Origin: Fimbriimonadaceae bacterium
GTDB taxonomy: Bacteria > Armatimonadota > Fimbriimonadia > Fimbriimonadales > Fimbriimonadaceae
Direction of reading: 5' to 3'
NCBI GenBank assembly: GCA_026129685.1
Contig: JAHCHO010000004.1
Span: 124,001 to 188,000, forward strand
DNA: 64,000 bases
Shown: in pieces, positions 7,991 to 16,865 of the stretch
Numbering within the stretch: the first letter of the stretch is position 1
Layout of the letters: each line of letters opens with the position of its first letter
Position numbers and translations under genes: made by a program
The notes under the pieces: model-generated
Seen by the model: the letters and a program-made list of their open reading frames with translations, nothing else
What the model was told of the DNA's origin: nothing
Database searches by the model: none

Positions 7991-8739
7991 CGCTTCCGGC
8001 ACACGTACATGACCTCGATCTCGTCCAGCTTGACGGGCCGTTCACCCCATTCGCCCGCGGTGCCGCCCCAGACGTGGCGGACCTCGAATCCCGCTCGACG
8101 GAGCATCGCGACCACCTCGGGCGGGATGAAGAGGCGTTCCCGAACGTTGACCTCGCGCCGACCCTCCGGGAGGTCCCAGTCGTCGCGGTAATGCGCGATC
8201 ATGGTGGCCGGGTCGAAGCTGCCTTGGGCCACGTTCTCGTCCCTCATCTGCCGGATGATCTGGTATCCGTTGAGGCCGGTCAGCACGAAGGGGGCGCCCG
8301 CCTTGAGGGAGGCGCTCACGTTCTCCAGAATCCGGTAGTCGTGGACCTCGGCATCGTCTTCGGGGCCGATCAGTCCAAAGCCACCCTCGCACAGACAGAT
8401 CGCGGCGTCGAAAGCGCGCTCCCGCCGCCAAGCGGTCGCGTCGGCTTGGACCAACTCGACTTCCACCCCGGCGGCGAGGACGGCGGATCGGGCCTGGGCG
8501 AGCATCCCTTCGCTGAGGTCCACGCCGGTGACGCGGTAGCCGCGCCGGGCGAGTTCCACGGCGTGACGCCCGGTGCCACAACCCATGTCGAGGATGGACG
8601 CGCCTTCGACCAGGCCGAACAGCTCGACCAGGAAGTTGACCTCGGCGAGGGTGTAGCGGGTGAACGGGTTGCGCAGATAGTTGGGCGCATGGGCGTCGAA
8701 GAACGCGCGCCAGGAGGTCGGCGTCGGGGAATCCGGCAT
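7987..8739 (-). CDS. Class I SAM-dependent methyltransferase
   Basis: A 250-residue cytoplasmic methyltransferase with motif I ILDMGCGTGRH (about residues 50-60), the motif II acidic VTGVDLS, and later strands of a Rossmann fold. The N-terminus (FFDAHAPNYLRN) resembles the ubiE/BioC-like group. The substrate is unknown. It is translationally coupled to tgt, which hints at a tRNA or small-molecule substrate, but co-transcription alone is weak evidence. A TAGCCT box 7 nt before the ATG suggests a leaderless transcript. Confidence 0.85.
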   Translation of the reverse strand: MPDSPTPTSWRAFFDAHAPNYLRNPFTRYTLAEVNFLVELFGLVEGASILDMGCGTGRHAVELARRGYRVTGVDLSEGMLAQARSAVLAAGVEVELVQADATAWRRERAFDAAICLCEGGFGLIGPEDDAEVHDYRILENVSASLKAGAPFVLTGLNGYQIIRQMRDENVAQGSFDPATMIAHYRDDWDLPEGRREVNVRERLFIPPEVVAMLRRAGFEVRHVWGGTAGEWGERPVKLDEIEVMYVCRKR

Positions 8740-8746
8740 GAGCCCA

Positions 8747-8752
8747 AGGCTA
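8747..8752 (-). promoter_or_regulatory. -10 box of leaderless methyltransferase-tgt promoter
   Basis: TAGCCT with 7 nt to the ATG at 8739. The box overlaps the stop codon of the upstream symporter gene. Confidence 0.4.
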
Positions 8753-10279
8753 CCTGCGGCGCAACGCCCCGATCAGAGAACCGAGGGCGACGGTGAGGGC
8801 GGAGCCGATGACGGTGTACCATGGCCAGCCGATCGCCTTGAGTCCCTGCGCTTTGATCGCGTCCTCGCTCGGACGGAAGGCGAAGACCCATCCGGCATTG
8901 CCGTACCAGACGCCGAAGATCACGACCGTCATGACGGCGATGGTCGTCAAGAAGACGGCGATGGCCTCGGTCTGGCGCGCGCGCTTGTTGACCAGGCCGA
9001 GGACGAAGACTCCGAGAAGACCGCCGTACGTGAAGGACGCGATCGACAGGCCGAGTTCGACGACCGCGTTCTTGGTATCCCGAAACAGGCAAGCGAAGCC
9101 GATGAACACAAACGCCCATACGACGGTGAGGACGCGCCCGACGTAGAGGGCACGGGCGGGCTCCAGGTCTTTGCCGGAGAAGCGCCGGTAGACGTCGCTC
9201 ATCGAGGAGGAGGCCAGGGCGTTGAGGGAGGAGGAGAGGGTGCTCATCGCGGCGGCGAGGATTCCGGCGAGGATCAGGCCGGACACGCCGGGGGGAAGGC
9301 CTTCGATGATGAACTTCGGGAAGACCTCGTCGCCCCGCTCGAGCCCGAGAGTCTTGAAGTCAACAAACCCGTAGTGCGCCCAGAGGAGAATGCCGATGGC
9401 GAGGAAGAGGGCGAACTGAAGGAAGACGACCAGACCGCTGACGACGAGGGCCTTCTGGGCGTCCTTCGTCGCACGACACGTGAGAAGGCGCTGGACGATC
9501 AGATGGTCGGTGCCGTGGGACGCCATGCCGAACACGGCGCCGCCCAGCACCGCACACACGATCCAGTAGGGCTGGGTGAGGTTCTCTCCGAGCGGTTTGC
9601 CGGCGCCGGTGTCGAGCCATTGGGTCTTGCCGGCTTCGACGGCGCGGGCGAGCCAGTCGCCGGGAACGTGGTTCAGCAAGACGACAAGGGCGGCGACCGC
9701 CCCGCCGACGTACACGAACATCTGGACGACGTCCATCCAGATGACCGCTTTGATTCCGCCGATCAGGGTGTAGATCGCGGTGACGATGCCGATGCCGAGG
9801 ATGATGGCGGGGTAGGTCAGAGGCATCTGGACGGAGTCGAAGATCACCTTGATGGGGATGGCGGTCGCGAACAGGCGCACACCGTCGGCAAGAAGTCGGG
9901 TGGCCATGAACACGACGGAAGCCGTCGCCCGCATCCCGTCGCCAAATCGGTGCCCGAGGAACTCGTAGGCGGTCTCCATTTGTCCGGTCGCGTAGCGGGG
10001 GAGGAACCAGAGCGCGACGACGATCCGGGCGAGGATGTACCCGAAGGTCATCTGAATGAAGGTGAGGGTTCCGCCAAAGGCGATGGCGGGGACGCCGATG
10101 ACGGTCAGGGTGCTGGTCTCGGTCGCGACGATCGAGAAGCAGACCGCCCACCAAGGGACGTTTCGCCCGCCGAGGAAGTAGTCACCGGTACCGCGCTGCC
10201 TCCCGCCGGAACGCGCTCCGAACCACGCGACCCCCACGAAGTAGAGGAGGATGATCGCGTAGTCGAGCGTGGTCAGCAT
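8750..10279 (-). CDS. Sodium:solute symporter (SSS family)
   Basis: A 509-residue inner-membrane transporter of the SSS (SGLT-like) fold with about 13 hydrophobic helices. The N-terminal DYFLGGRNVPWW and the following SIVATETSTLTVIG match the family's first two helices and Na+ site region. ASHGTDHLIVQRLL and AAMSTLSSSLNALASSS match later conserved helices. The substrate (sugar, amino acid, sialate or other) cannot be read. The divergent gene is a secreted glycosidase, so a sugar is plausible. Confidence 0.9.
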   Translation of the reverse strand: MLTTLDYAIILLYFVGVAWFGARSGGRQRGTGDYFLGGRNVPWWAVCFSIVATETSTLTVIGVPAIAFGGTLTFIQMTFGYILARIVVALWFLPRYATGQMETAYEFLGHRFGDGMRATASVVFMATRLLADGVRLFATAIPIKVIFDSVQMPLTYPAIILGIGIVTAIYTLIGGIKAVIWMDVVQMFVYVGGAVAALVVLLNHVPGDWLARAVEAGKTQWLDTGAGKPLGENLTQPYWIVCAVLGGAVFGMASHGTDHLIVQRLLTCRATKDAQKALVVSGLVVFLQFALFLAIGILLWAHYGFVDFKTLGLERGDEVFPKFIIEGLPPGVSGLILAGILAAAMSTLSSSLNALASSSMSDVYRRFSGKDLEPARALYVGRVLTVVWAFVFIGFACLFRDTKNAVVELGLSIASFTYGGLLGVFVLGLVNKRARQTEAIAVFLTTIAVMTVVIFGVWYGNAGWVFAFRPSEDAIKAQGLKAIGWPWYTVIGSALTVALGSLIGALRRR

Positions 10280-10401
10280 GACGCAGTTCGGTTCGGTACG
10301 GAGCGGGGGGCTCCTGCCGGGGCCGATAGTCCGGGGGCGGGGGAAACAAGGAATGATATAACGATAAATGTCGGCGGTTCATGCCGCCCAGGAGCGAAGG
10401 A

Positions 10402-12969
10402 ATGACGGTCGCAATGTTGCTCGTCGTCGGTGGGTTGGCGCAGACGCCCGCCATGATCCCGGAAGGCTGGTTCCCGTTCGTGATTCCCTGGGACGATGCG
10501 CTGAAAGGGACGGCGACGGACGTCTCGTTCTTGAACGAGGCGCCGGCGGGCAAGAACGGCCCGATCGTGGTGCGCGGGGGGCGGTTCGTCGAGTCTAAGA
10601 CGGGCAAGCGCATTCGATTTTTCGGCACGAACTGCGGTGCGCGCGCCGCGTTTCCCAGCAAGAGCGACGCGGACAAGATCGCCGCGCACATGGCCAAGCT
10701 GGGCATCAACATCGTTCGCTTTCACCATCTCAACAACGGCTGGGACCTCGATGGGGGCACGATCTGGAAGCCGGGACGGACGTTCCTGGAAGTGGATCCG
10801 AAGCAGCTCGACAAGCTCGACTACTTCGTGGCGGCTCTGAAGCGACACGGGATCTACAGCAACATCAACCTCCAAACGGCGCGAGAGTATCTGCCAGAGA
10901 TGGGTTTCGCGGAGACGGTTCGCCAGATTCCGAACTTCCAGAAGAAGGTCGACAAGTTCGACCGGAAGATGATCGCGCTGCAGAAGCAATACGCGCGAGA
11001 CCTGCTGGATCGGGTCAATCCTTACACGAAACTTCGCTACCGCGACGACCCTGCGCTGGCGGTGGTGGAGATCAACAACGAGAACTCGCTCGTCGGGTGG
11101 CCCGGAGAGAGCCCGGGAAGCGTTCTGCCGGGCTTGCCCGAGCCGTTTCGCGGACAGGCGCTCAAGTTGTGGAACGAGTGGCTTCGCAAGAAGTACGGGT
11201 CGGACGCGAGGTTGGCGAAGGCGTGGGCGTCGGCGAGCACGATTTCGGGTGGGAGCCTGATCGGGCCGGGGCGCGCGTGGAGCACGGAAAACCAGGGCGG
11301 TTCGGACGTGACCTACACGCCGCTCGTTTCGAGCGGCAACTTGGTGGCGGCGAGGCCGCTCCGGGTTGATATCCGGTCGCACACGGGTCCCAACTGGCAC
11401 TTGCAGGCGCATATTGCGGGCCTCGACCTCAAGGAAGGGCAGACCTACACGGTGAAGTTCCGGGCGCGATCGGACCGGGCAAACCGGGTCAACGTTCAGG
11501 CGCGCCTCGACAAGGAGGATTGGCGGATGCTCGGCCTGGACGCCACTTTCGAAGTCGGCCCGGAATGGCGGGAGCGGTCGTACTCCTTCGTGGCCCGAGG
11601 CGTCGAACCGAACCACGCGCGGGTCGGGTTCGTCCTCGGAGACGCGCGAGGCACCCTCGAGTTCGAGCGGCTGCAGTTGTTCCGAGGCCTGGAGGCGGAC
11701 GCGATCGAGCCTGGGCAGTCCCTGGCGAAGGGGAACATCGAATTCGCGGGGGCCGGTCTCGGTCCAAAGTACCGCGACTACTGCGCGTTTGTGCTCGACA
11801 CGGAGAAGGCGTATTCGGAGGAGATGCGCGGCTACCTGCGACGGGACCTCGGTTTTGCGAAGGTGAACCTCATCGACACACAGGTCGGCTGGGGCGGCCT
11901 GAGCGCCTTTACCCGAGAGGCGAGCATGGAGTTCGCCGACAACCACAGCTACTGGAACCACCCGGTCTTTCTGGGTGCGGACTGGGACGCCAAGAACTAC
12001 CGCGTCGATCGGAAGGCCCTGGTCGACGTCCTGGACGGGGACGGGGGAGCCCTCGGACCGATGGCACGGAACCGGTGGGCGGGCAAGCCGTACACCGTCA
12101 GCGAGTACAACCATCCCGCCCCGAGCGACTACCAGATCGAGATGATGCCGCTGCTGGCGACGATCGCCGCGCTGCAGGATTGGGACGGGTTCTACACGTT
12201 CGACTACGGGGCCACCGGGACGGGAGCGGCGAACGATCGCATCGACGGGTACTTCTCGTGTGCGACGAATCCAGCGAAGGCCGCATTCTTCCCGGCGACG
12301 GCACTGATCTTCCGGCTCGGCCAAGTTCCTCCGCTGGCGACCGGCCAAACGGTGCGATTCGACGCCTCGATGTGGCCGGGCATGGGGACCTCGGAGGACC
12401 TATGGCGGGCCAAGGGAGCGTTTCCGTCGGTGCTCGGGGTACGAACGGCGATCACGGTCGGAGGTCGAGAGGCCGGTCCTTTCGGTCAAGGCGTCAGCAA
12501 GGGCCTGTTGCGAACGGCCGGGGGCCGGGCGCTCGTCCAAGAGACCCCGCGCGCCGTGACCGTCGTCGGTTTCCTCGGCGGCCTGTCGTACCGCACGCCT
12601 CAGTTTGCGATCAACATCCCGAAGTGGGGGAACGACTTCGCCGCGCTGAGCCTGAATCCGCTCGACGGCCAAGCGCTCGCTCAGTCGGGTCGATTGCTGT
12701 TGACGCTAGGCGGGCGAGTCGAGAACCCGGGCATGGGCTGGAACGCCGATCGAACGAGCGTTTCGGGCCAGTGGGGTACCGGTCCCTCGATCGCCGAGGC
12801 CATACCGGCCAGCGTGTCGTTCCGGCACGCCGGGGCGCTCAAGGGCTGGGCGCTCGACGGGCGTGGACGCCGCGTGCGGGCGATACCGACGACCTATCGG
12901 AGCGGGTTCGTCGGCGTCCAAACCGACGCCCGCACGGGCAGCATGTGGGTCGAGTTGGCCGCCAAGTAG
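10402..12969 (+). CDS. Secreted GH5-like glycoside hydrolase with CBM4/9 domain
   Basis: An 855-residue exported protein. The ATG at 10402 is preceded by AGGAGcgaagga, and it gives a short signal peptide (MTVAMLLVVGGLAQ). A (beta/alpha)8 hydrolase follows: FFGTNCG, GINIVRFHH, then the acid/base region VVEINNEN (about residue 225). A jelly-roll CenC-like carbohydrate-binding insert spans about residues 300-455. The barrel then resumes with the likely nucleophile in TVSEYNHP (about residue 575). The C-terminal 200 residues are beta-rich. It probably acts on plant or microbial glycans outside the cell. An ATG 7 codons upstream is also open but lacks a ribosome site. Confidence 0.82.
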   Translation: MTVAMLLVVGGLAQTPAMIPEGWFPFVIPWDDALKGTATDVSFLNEAPAGKNGPIVVRGGRFVESKTGKRIRFFGTNCGARAAFPSKSDADKIAAHMAKLGINIVRFHHLNNGWDLDGGTIWKPGRTFLEVDPKQLDKLDYFVAALKRHGIYSNINLQTAREYLPEMGFAETVRQIPNFQKKVDKFDRKMIALQKQYARDLLDRVNPYTKLRYRDDPALAVVEINNENSLVGWPGESPGSVLPGLPEPFRGQALKLWNEWLRKKYGSDARLAKAWASASTISGGSLIGPGRAWSTENQGGSDVTYTPLVSSGNLVAARPLRVDIRSHTGPNWHLQAHIAGLDLKEGQTYTVKFRARSDRANRVNVQARLDKEDWRMLGLDATFEVGPEWRERSYSFVARGVEPNHARVGFVLGDARGTLEFERLQLFRGLEADAIEPGQSLAKGNIEFAGAGLGPKYRDYCAFVLDTEKAYSEEMRGYLRRDLGFAKVNLIDTQVGWGGLSAFTREASMEFADNHSYWNHPVFLGADWDAKNYRVDRKALVDVLDGDGGALGPMARNRWAGKPYTVSEYNHPAPSDYQIEMMPLLATIAALQDWDGFYTFDYGATGTGAANDRIDGYFSCATNPAKAAFFPATALIFRLGQVPPLATGQTVRFDASMWPGMGTSEDLWRAKGAFPSVLGVRTAITVGGREAGPFGQGVSKGLLRTAGGRALVQETPRAVTVVGFLGGLSYRTPQFAINIPKWGNDFAALSLNPLDGQALAQSGRLLLTLGGRVENPGMGWNADRTSVSGQWGTGPSIAEAIPASVSFRHAGALKGWALDGRGRRVRAIPTTYRSGFVGVQTDARTGSMWVELAAK

Positions 12970-12984
12970 CGCGGGATTCCCCAG

Positions 12985-13013
12985 GGACCCGTCTTCGGGA
13001 CGGGGACGGGTCC
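12985..13013 (+). terminator. Hairpin terminator after the GH5-like gene
   Basis: A 9-bp perfect inverted repeat, GGACCCGTC and GACGGGTCC, around an 11-nt loop, 15 nt past the stop codon. No clear U-tract follows, so it could also be only an mRNA 3' stabiliser. Confidence 0.45.
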
Positions 13014-13053
13014 TTGGACGATTCCGACCTTTCGAGTATAAGGGAGCGACCCG

Positions 13054-13857
13054 GTGAACCGTTCCGTTCTGCGCTTCCGATCCGTTTTCGTCTCCGACCT
13101 GCACCTTGGGTCGACGGGTTGCCGCGCCGAACAAATCTCCGAGTTCCTTCAGAGCGTGGAGTCGGACGCGCTGTACCTTGTCGGTGACGTGATCGATTCG
13201 TGGGTGCTACGCCAAGGAGACCGCTGGACGGACAAGCACACCGAAGTCTTGCGGCACATTCTGGGAAAGGAGCAGGCGGGCACCAAGGTGTTCTACACCC
13301 CCGGGAATCATGACGAGGTGCTGAAGCAGATGATCGGCACCGCGCTTGGGAACCTCCGGGTCGAGCGTTCGTTCGTCCACGAGACGGCGGAGGGGAAGCG
13401 GCTGTTGGTGACCCACGGCGACGAGTTCGACCGACTTGGGACCAAGTACAAGAAGCTGGCTTGGGTGATGGCGAACTGCTATGACGAGATCACCCGCTGG
13501 AATCAGAAGTTCAACGGGTTCCTCGCCAAAGTCACCCGCAAACAGGTGGACTTCTCGACCGGCCTGAAGAAGCGGTTGAAGCGCACCGTCAAACGGAAGA
13601 CCGGCTTCGAGCACAACCTGCTCGAGCACGCGATCGAGCTGGGTCTCGACGGAGTCGTCTGCGGGCACATCCACACGCCTGCGCTGACCGCCGTCGGAGA
13701 GCTGCTGTACGTCAACACGGGTGATTGGGTCGAGCACGCGACGGCGGTTGTCGAGCATCTTGACGGCCGACTCGAACTGGTGGACTGGCATGACCTCCAA
13801 CTGCGCCTTTCGCGGAAGATCGAGCAGGGAACTCTGAACTTGGAACGAGAGAGCTGA
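13054..13857 (+). CDS. LpxH/LpxG-like metallophosphoesterase
   Basis: A 267-residue calcineurin-like phosphoesterase with all five metal motifs: SDLHLG, GDVIDSW, GNHD, THGDEFD and GHIHTP. The pattern and the Lys-rich helical insert (about residues 150-195) resemble UDP-2,3-diacylglucosamine pyrophosphatases of lipid A synthesis. This fits the lpxA/lpxB genes in the same window, but no lpx gene is adjacent. The GTG start (13054) is preceded by AGGGAG at a proper distance and by a TATAAG box. Confidence 0.85.
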   Translation: MNRSVLRFRSVFVSDLHLGSTGCRAEQISEFLQSVESDALYLVGDVIDSWVLRQGDRWTDKHTEVLRHILGKEQAGTKVFYTPGNHDEVLKQMIGTALGNLRVERSFVHETAEGKRLLVTHGDEFDRLGTKYKKLAWVMANCYDEITRWNQKFNGFLAKVTRKQVDFSTGLKKRLKRTVKRKTGFEHNLLEHAIELGLDGVVCGHIHTPALTAVGELLYVNTGDWVEHATAVVEHLDGRLELVDWHDLQLRLSRKIEQGTLNLERES

Positions 13858-13892
13858 CCCTTCCACCAGGTTCGGCGAGCCGCCTCAGGCAG

Positions 13893-13898
13893 TACAAT
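13893..13898 (+). promoter_or_regulatory. Possible -10 box for acyl-CoA dehydrogenase
   Basis: TACAAT, 42 nt upstream of the ATG at 13941, in the 83-nt gap after the phosphoesterase gene. No good -35 hexamer is seen. Confidence 0.35.
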
Positions 13899-13940
13899 GG
13901 GTCCTTGCCCACGATGGTCCTCGTCGGGCGATGAGGTTTG

Positions 13941-15059
13941 ATGGTTCCACTTTTCAGCGAAGAAGAGACGGCTTTCCTTGACGGTGTGCGCCGGTTCGTC
14001 GACGAGTATGTTCTCCCCCAGACTCGCGCGTGGGAGGACGCCCGCGGGTTTCCCGCCGACATCTGGCAGCGGATGGCGCCCTTGGGCCTCACGGCGATGA
14101 CGCTCCCCAAGAACCTGGGGGGTCGGGGCTACTCCTGCCTGGCTTACGTCGAGGCTTGCCGCGAACTCGCCAAGGGCGATCCCGCGCTCTCGATGAACGT
14201 GGCGGCGGTGAACGCGCTATGCGTCGCCCACTTCGACCGCTTCGCAAGTGCGGACCAGAGGGAGAAGTATCTTGGCGGTGTTATATCGGGCACAACCGAG
14301 ATGGCTTGGGGACTGACCGAGCCGGACGCGGGATCCGACGCGCGAAGGGTCCAGACGGTGGCGACGCCCATTGCCGGGAGGCCGGGATTCTTCCACCTAA
14401 ACGGGGAGAAGATGTTCATCACGAACGGCGGGCGGGCCAAGCTCATCGTGATCATCGCGCGAACCTCGGAAAAGGAGCTTTCGGCGTTCTTCATCGAGAC
14501 GGACCAACCGGGATTCCGCCTGCAGGAGAGAATCCACACCGTTGGGGTCAGCGCTTCGAACACGGTTCGGTTCACCCTCATGGACGCGGTCGGCTGGCAC
14601 ACGCCGTGCCGGTTCGAGGACGCGATCGGATTGCTGTTCCGAGGACGTCTGGGCATCGCGGGCATGGCGGTCGGGATCGCCGAAAAAGCGTTTGAGCTTA
14701 CGGTCGAATACGCCAAGGAGCGCGAGCAGTTCAACCGGCGTCTTGCCGACATGCAATCCGTGCAGAACATGATCGCGGACAGCGCGATGGAGATCGAAGC
14801 GTCGCGGCTGCTGTTGCACAAAGGCGCCTGGATGTACGACCAAGGCATGCCGATCGTGACGGAAGCGTCCTACGCGAAACTCTACGCGAGCGAAACGTCG
14901 AACCGGGTGACCAATCGCGCGGTGCAGATTCACGGGGGACGTGGGATGACTCGCTTCTACTTGGTCGAGAAGCTTTGGCGCGACGCGAAGCTGACGGAAA
15001 TCGGCGAAGGTTGCAGCGAGATCCAACGGCTGGTGATCGCGAAGCAGGTTCTGCGTTAG
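13941..15059 (+). CDS. Acyl-CoA dehydrogenase
   Basis: A 372-residue FAD flavoenzyme that makes the alpha,beta-double bond in acyl-CoA. It has the N-terminal helical domain, WGLTEPDAGSDA and FITNGGRAKLIV for flavin binding, then a C-terminal four-helix domain with AVQIHGGRGMT. The catalytic base is the Glu in GEGCSEIQR; most relatives read YEGTSEIQR here. The chain length it uses cannot be told. GAGG before the ATG supports this start. It overlaps the next, convergent, gene by 3 nt. Confidence 0.9.
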   Translation: MVPLFSEEETAFLDGVRRFVDEYVLPQTRAWEDARGFPADIWQRMAPLGLTAMTLPKNLGGRGYSCLAYVEACRELAKGDPALSMNVAAVNALCVAHFDRFASADQREKYLGGVISGTTEMAWGLTEPDAGSDARRVQTVATPIAGRPGFFHLNGEKMFITNGGRAKLIVIIARTSEKELSAFFIETDQPGFRLQERIHTVGVSASNTVRFTLMDAVGWHTPCRFEDAIGLLFRGRLGIAGMAVGIAEKAFELTVEYAKEREQFNRRLADMQSVQNMIADSAMEIEASRLLLHKGAWMYDQGMPIVTEASYAKLYASETSNRVTNRAVQIHGGRGMTRFYLVEKLWRDAKLTEIGEGCSEIQRLVIAKQVLR

Positions 15060-15691
15060 GCGGCAAGGTCGAGCGTCGCGCCCGCAAGCGAAGGGGCTTC
15101 GCGATGATAGCGCTCGCGCACCGCGTCGCCCTGGCGCAAGTCGCGGCGCGCCTCTTCCGCGCGCAACTCTGCCCGAAGGGCGGCAGCACGGTCTTCCGGG
15201 CTCATCGTCGCCAAGGCGGCCCGCTTGATGGCGTCGGCCTTCCGCAGGGTGGCACGGGGATCGCCCAAGACGGGTTCGGTGTCGAAGTCGGCTTGCGCCT
15301 CGACGGCGTAGGGCTTGCCGTCGGGGCCCCGCGCATAGCGGAAGCGGACGTTGCCAGAGACGTAGCGGCCCGCGACCGCCTCCCTGAAGTTCTCGGCGGA
15401 TCGGATCGCACGGTCTTTGTCGCGCAAGCGTCTCAGTTCCTCACGCTCGGCGGGCGTCATCTGTTCGAGGCTTTTGCGGAGGGCAACTTCCTTGCCCGTC
15501 TCGCGATCCTCGTTGCGGCGCCATTCGGCGGCGGCGTCCTGTTTGGCCTTTGCGGTCGGCCGGTCGGCGTTCTTCGCGGTCAGACACGCGGGACAGGCGC
15601 CGCAGGTGCATCCCGCCGCGTGGATGGTCTCGGCGGAAGCCCGGTTGGGCGGCTCGTAGTGCGATGTGGTTCCGGCAAGGGCGTTGATCAT
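15056..15691 (-). CDS. SprA-related protein with degenerate metal motif
   Basis: A 211-residue soluble protein. The N-terminus has a compact cysteine group (CTCGACPAC, about residues 28-36), followed by a charged helix. The segment GPDGKPYAVEAQ, then DPRATLRKADAIKRAAL, matches the putative-metalloprotease domain of SprA-related proteins. In that family a HExxH-type motif precedes GPDG by about 20 residues. Here the place reads RSAENFREA, so both His are lost and only the Glu remains. It may be a non-catalytic derivative. GGAGG lies 8 nt before the ATG. The family match is from memory of the pattern and is moderate. Confidence 0.7.
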   Translation of the reverse strand: MINALAGTTSHYEPPNRASAETIHAAGCTCGACPACLTAKNADRPTAKAKQDAAAEWRRNEDRETGKEVALRKSLEQMTPAEREELRRLRDKDRAIRSAENFREAVAGRYVSGNVRFRYARGPDGKPYAVEAQADFDTEPVLGDPRATLRKADAIKRAALATMSPEDRAAALRAELRAEEARRDLRQGDAVRERYHREAPSLAGATLDLAA

Positions 15692-15800
15692 GGACTCGCC
15701 TCCGTTCGCGGTCCATGGATGGTGTGCCGTACTTTGTGACGGGAAAAGTACACAATTCCACGAGGATCGTCGCGAACCCGGTGGGATTGCGGACCTCAGG

Positions 15801-16856
15801 TCACATCACGTCGTCCCAGGTGAGGGGTTGGTCCTCTTGAACCGGACGAGCGAGGGTGCGCCCGATCAGATCATCCAGGACTCCGGGCGGAAGGGCACCG
15901 CCGGGCGACTTGAGGGCCAGGTCGGCGGCGGCGAGGGTGGTGCCCACCGTCATGTCCCGCGCGGCATAGATCGACTTGGCCATTTTGGTGAGCGGCCGTT
16001 CTTCTTGCGGGAGGCGGCGTTTGATGCCGTCGCCGAGGGCGATGCGCGTCCGGTGCAGGTCGCGCACCATCTTGCCCATCCCGGCGGGTTCGAGCGAGAA
16101 GGCGTGGTCGGTGCCCTTCCAGGAGCGGTGGAGGGTGAAGTGCTTCTCGATCACACGGGCACCCAACACATAGGCGGCCACCGACATGGCGATCCCATCT
16201 TGATGGTCGCTGAGTCCCACGACGGTGTTGGGAAAGGCCTCGCGATAGGTGGTCAGCACGCGAAGGTTCATGTCCTCGACCTCGACCGGGTACGCGGCGG
16301 TGCACTGGAGGAGGCAGACCTGGTCGTTGTGGGGCAGGACCGCGTCCATCGCTCTCTGCACGGTCTCCATGGTTCCGCCGCCGGTGCTGAGGACGATCGG
16401 CTTGCCGATTTTGGCGACGTAGGTTAGGAGCGGGGTGTTGATGAGGTCGGCGCTCGCGATCTTGTAGGCGGGCGTGTCGATTTCGGCGAGAAAGTCGGCA
16501 CTGGGCACGTCGAAGGCGGTGGCGAAGAACACCAAGCCGAGGTCGGCGGCGAGCTTCTGCAGTTCCAGGTACTCGGACCTTCCGAACTCGAGGGCCTCGC
16601 GGTGGGCGCCGTAGGTCTCGCCGAAGCTGTTCTCGTTGTCGTAGGGCGAGTCGTACATCGCCTTGGTGAACAGGGTCCGGTTGTCCCGTTTCTGGAGCTT
16701 CACGGCGTCCACCCCGCACTGCTTGGCGACTTCGAACATCTGCTTCGCCTTTTCCAGCGAGCCCTGGTGGTTGTGCCCGATCTCGGCGATGACGAAGCAG
16801 TCGGTATCGTCGGCGACGCGGCGGCCCGCAACCCGCCATTCCCGTGTGGAGGACAT
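15801..16856 (-). CDS. NeuB-family sugar-acid synthase
   Basis: A 351-residue NeuB-type enzyme, which condenses phosphoenolpyruvate with an N-acetylated hexose (ManNAc or related) to make a nonulosonic acid. It shows EIGHNHQGS, AVKLQKR, the TAFD and KIAS active-site strands, LSTGGGT, QCTAAYP, GLSDH and the EKHFTLHRSWKGTDH metal/substrate segment. A C-terminal SAF antifreeze-like domain (about residues 285-345) is also present. Whether the product is sialic, legionaminic or pseudaminic acid cannot be told. It follows the SIS gene by 9 nt, so the pair probably makes a surface sugar. Confidence 0.9.
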   Translation of the reverse strand: MSSTREWRVAGRRVADDTDCFVIAEIGHNHQGSLEKAKQMFEVAKQCGVDAVKLQKRDNRTLFTKAMYDSPYDNENSFGETYGAHREALEFGRSEYLELQKLAADLGLVFFATAFDVPSADFLAEIDTPAYKIASADLINTPLLTYVAKIGKPIVLSTGGGTMETVQRAMDAVLPHNDQVCLLQCTAAYPVEVEDMNLRVLTTYREAFPNTVVGLSDHQDGIAMSVAAYVLGARVIEKHFTLHRSWKGTDHAFSLEPAGMGKMVRDLHRTRIALGDGIKRRLPQEERPLTKMAKSIYAARDMTVGTTLAAADLALKSPGGALPPGVLDDLIGRTLARPVQEDQPLTWDDVM

Positions 16857-16865
16857 ATCGTTAGT

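Noticed and set aside
8681-10405. A 574-codon frame opposite the symporter gene
   Set aside because: Low-complexity acidic product antisense to a well-supported membrane transporter.
10273-12348. A 691-codon frame opposite the GH5-like gene
   Set aside because: Arg/Pro/Val-rich shadow of a gene with clear catalytic motifs.
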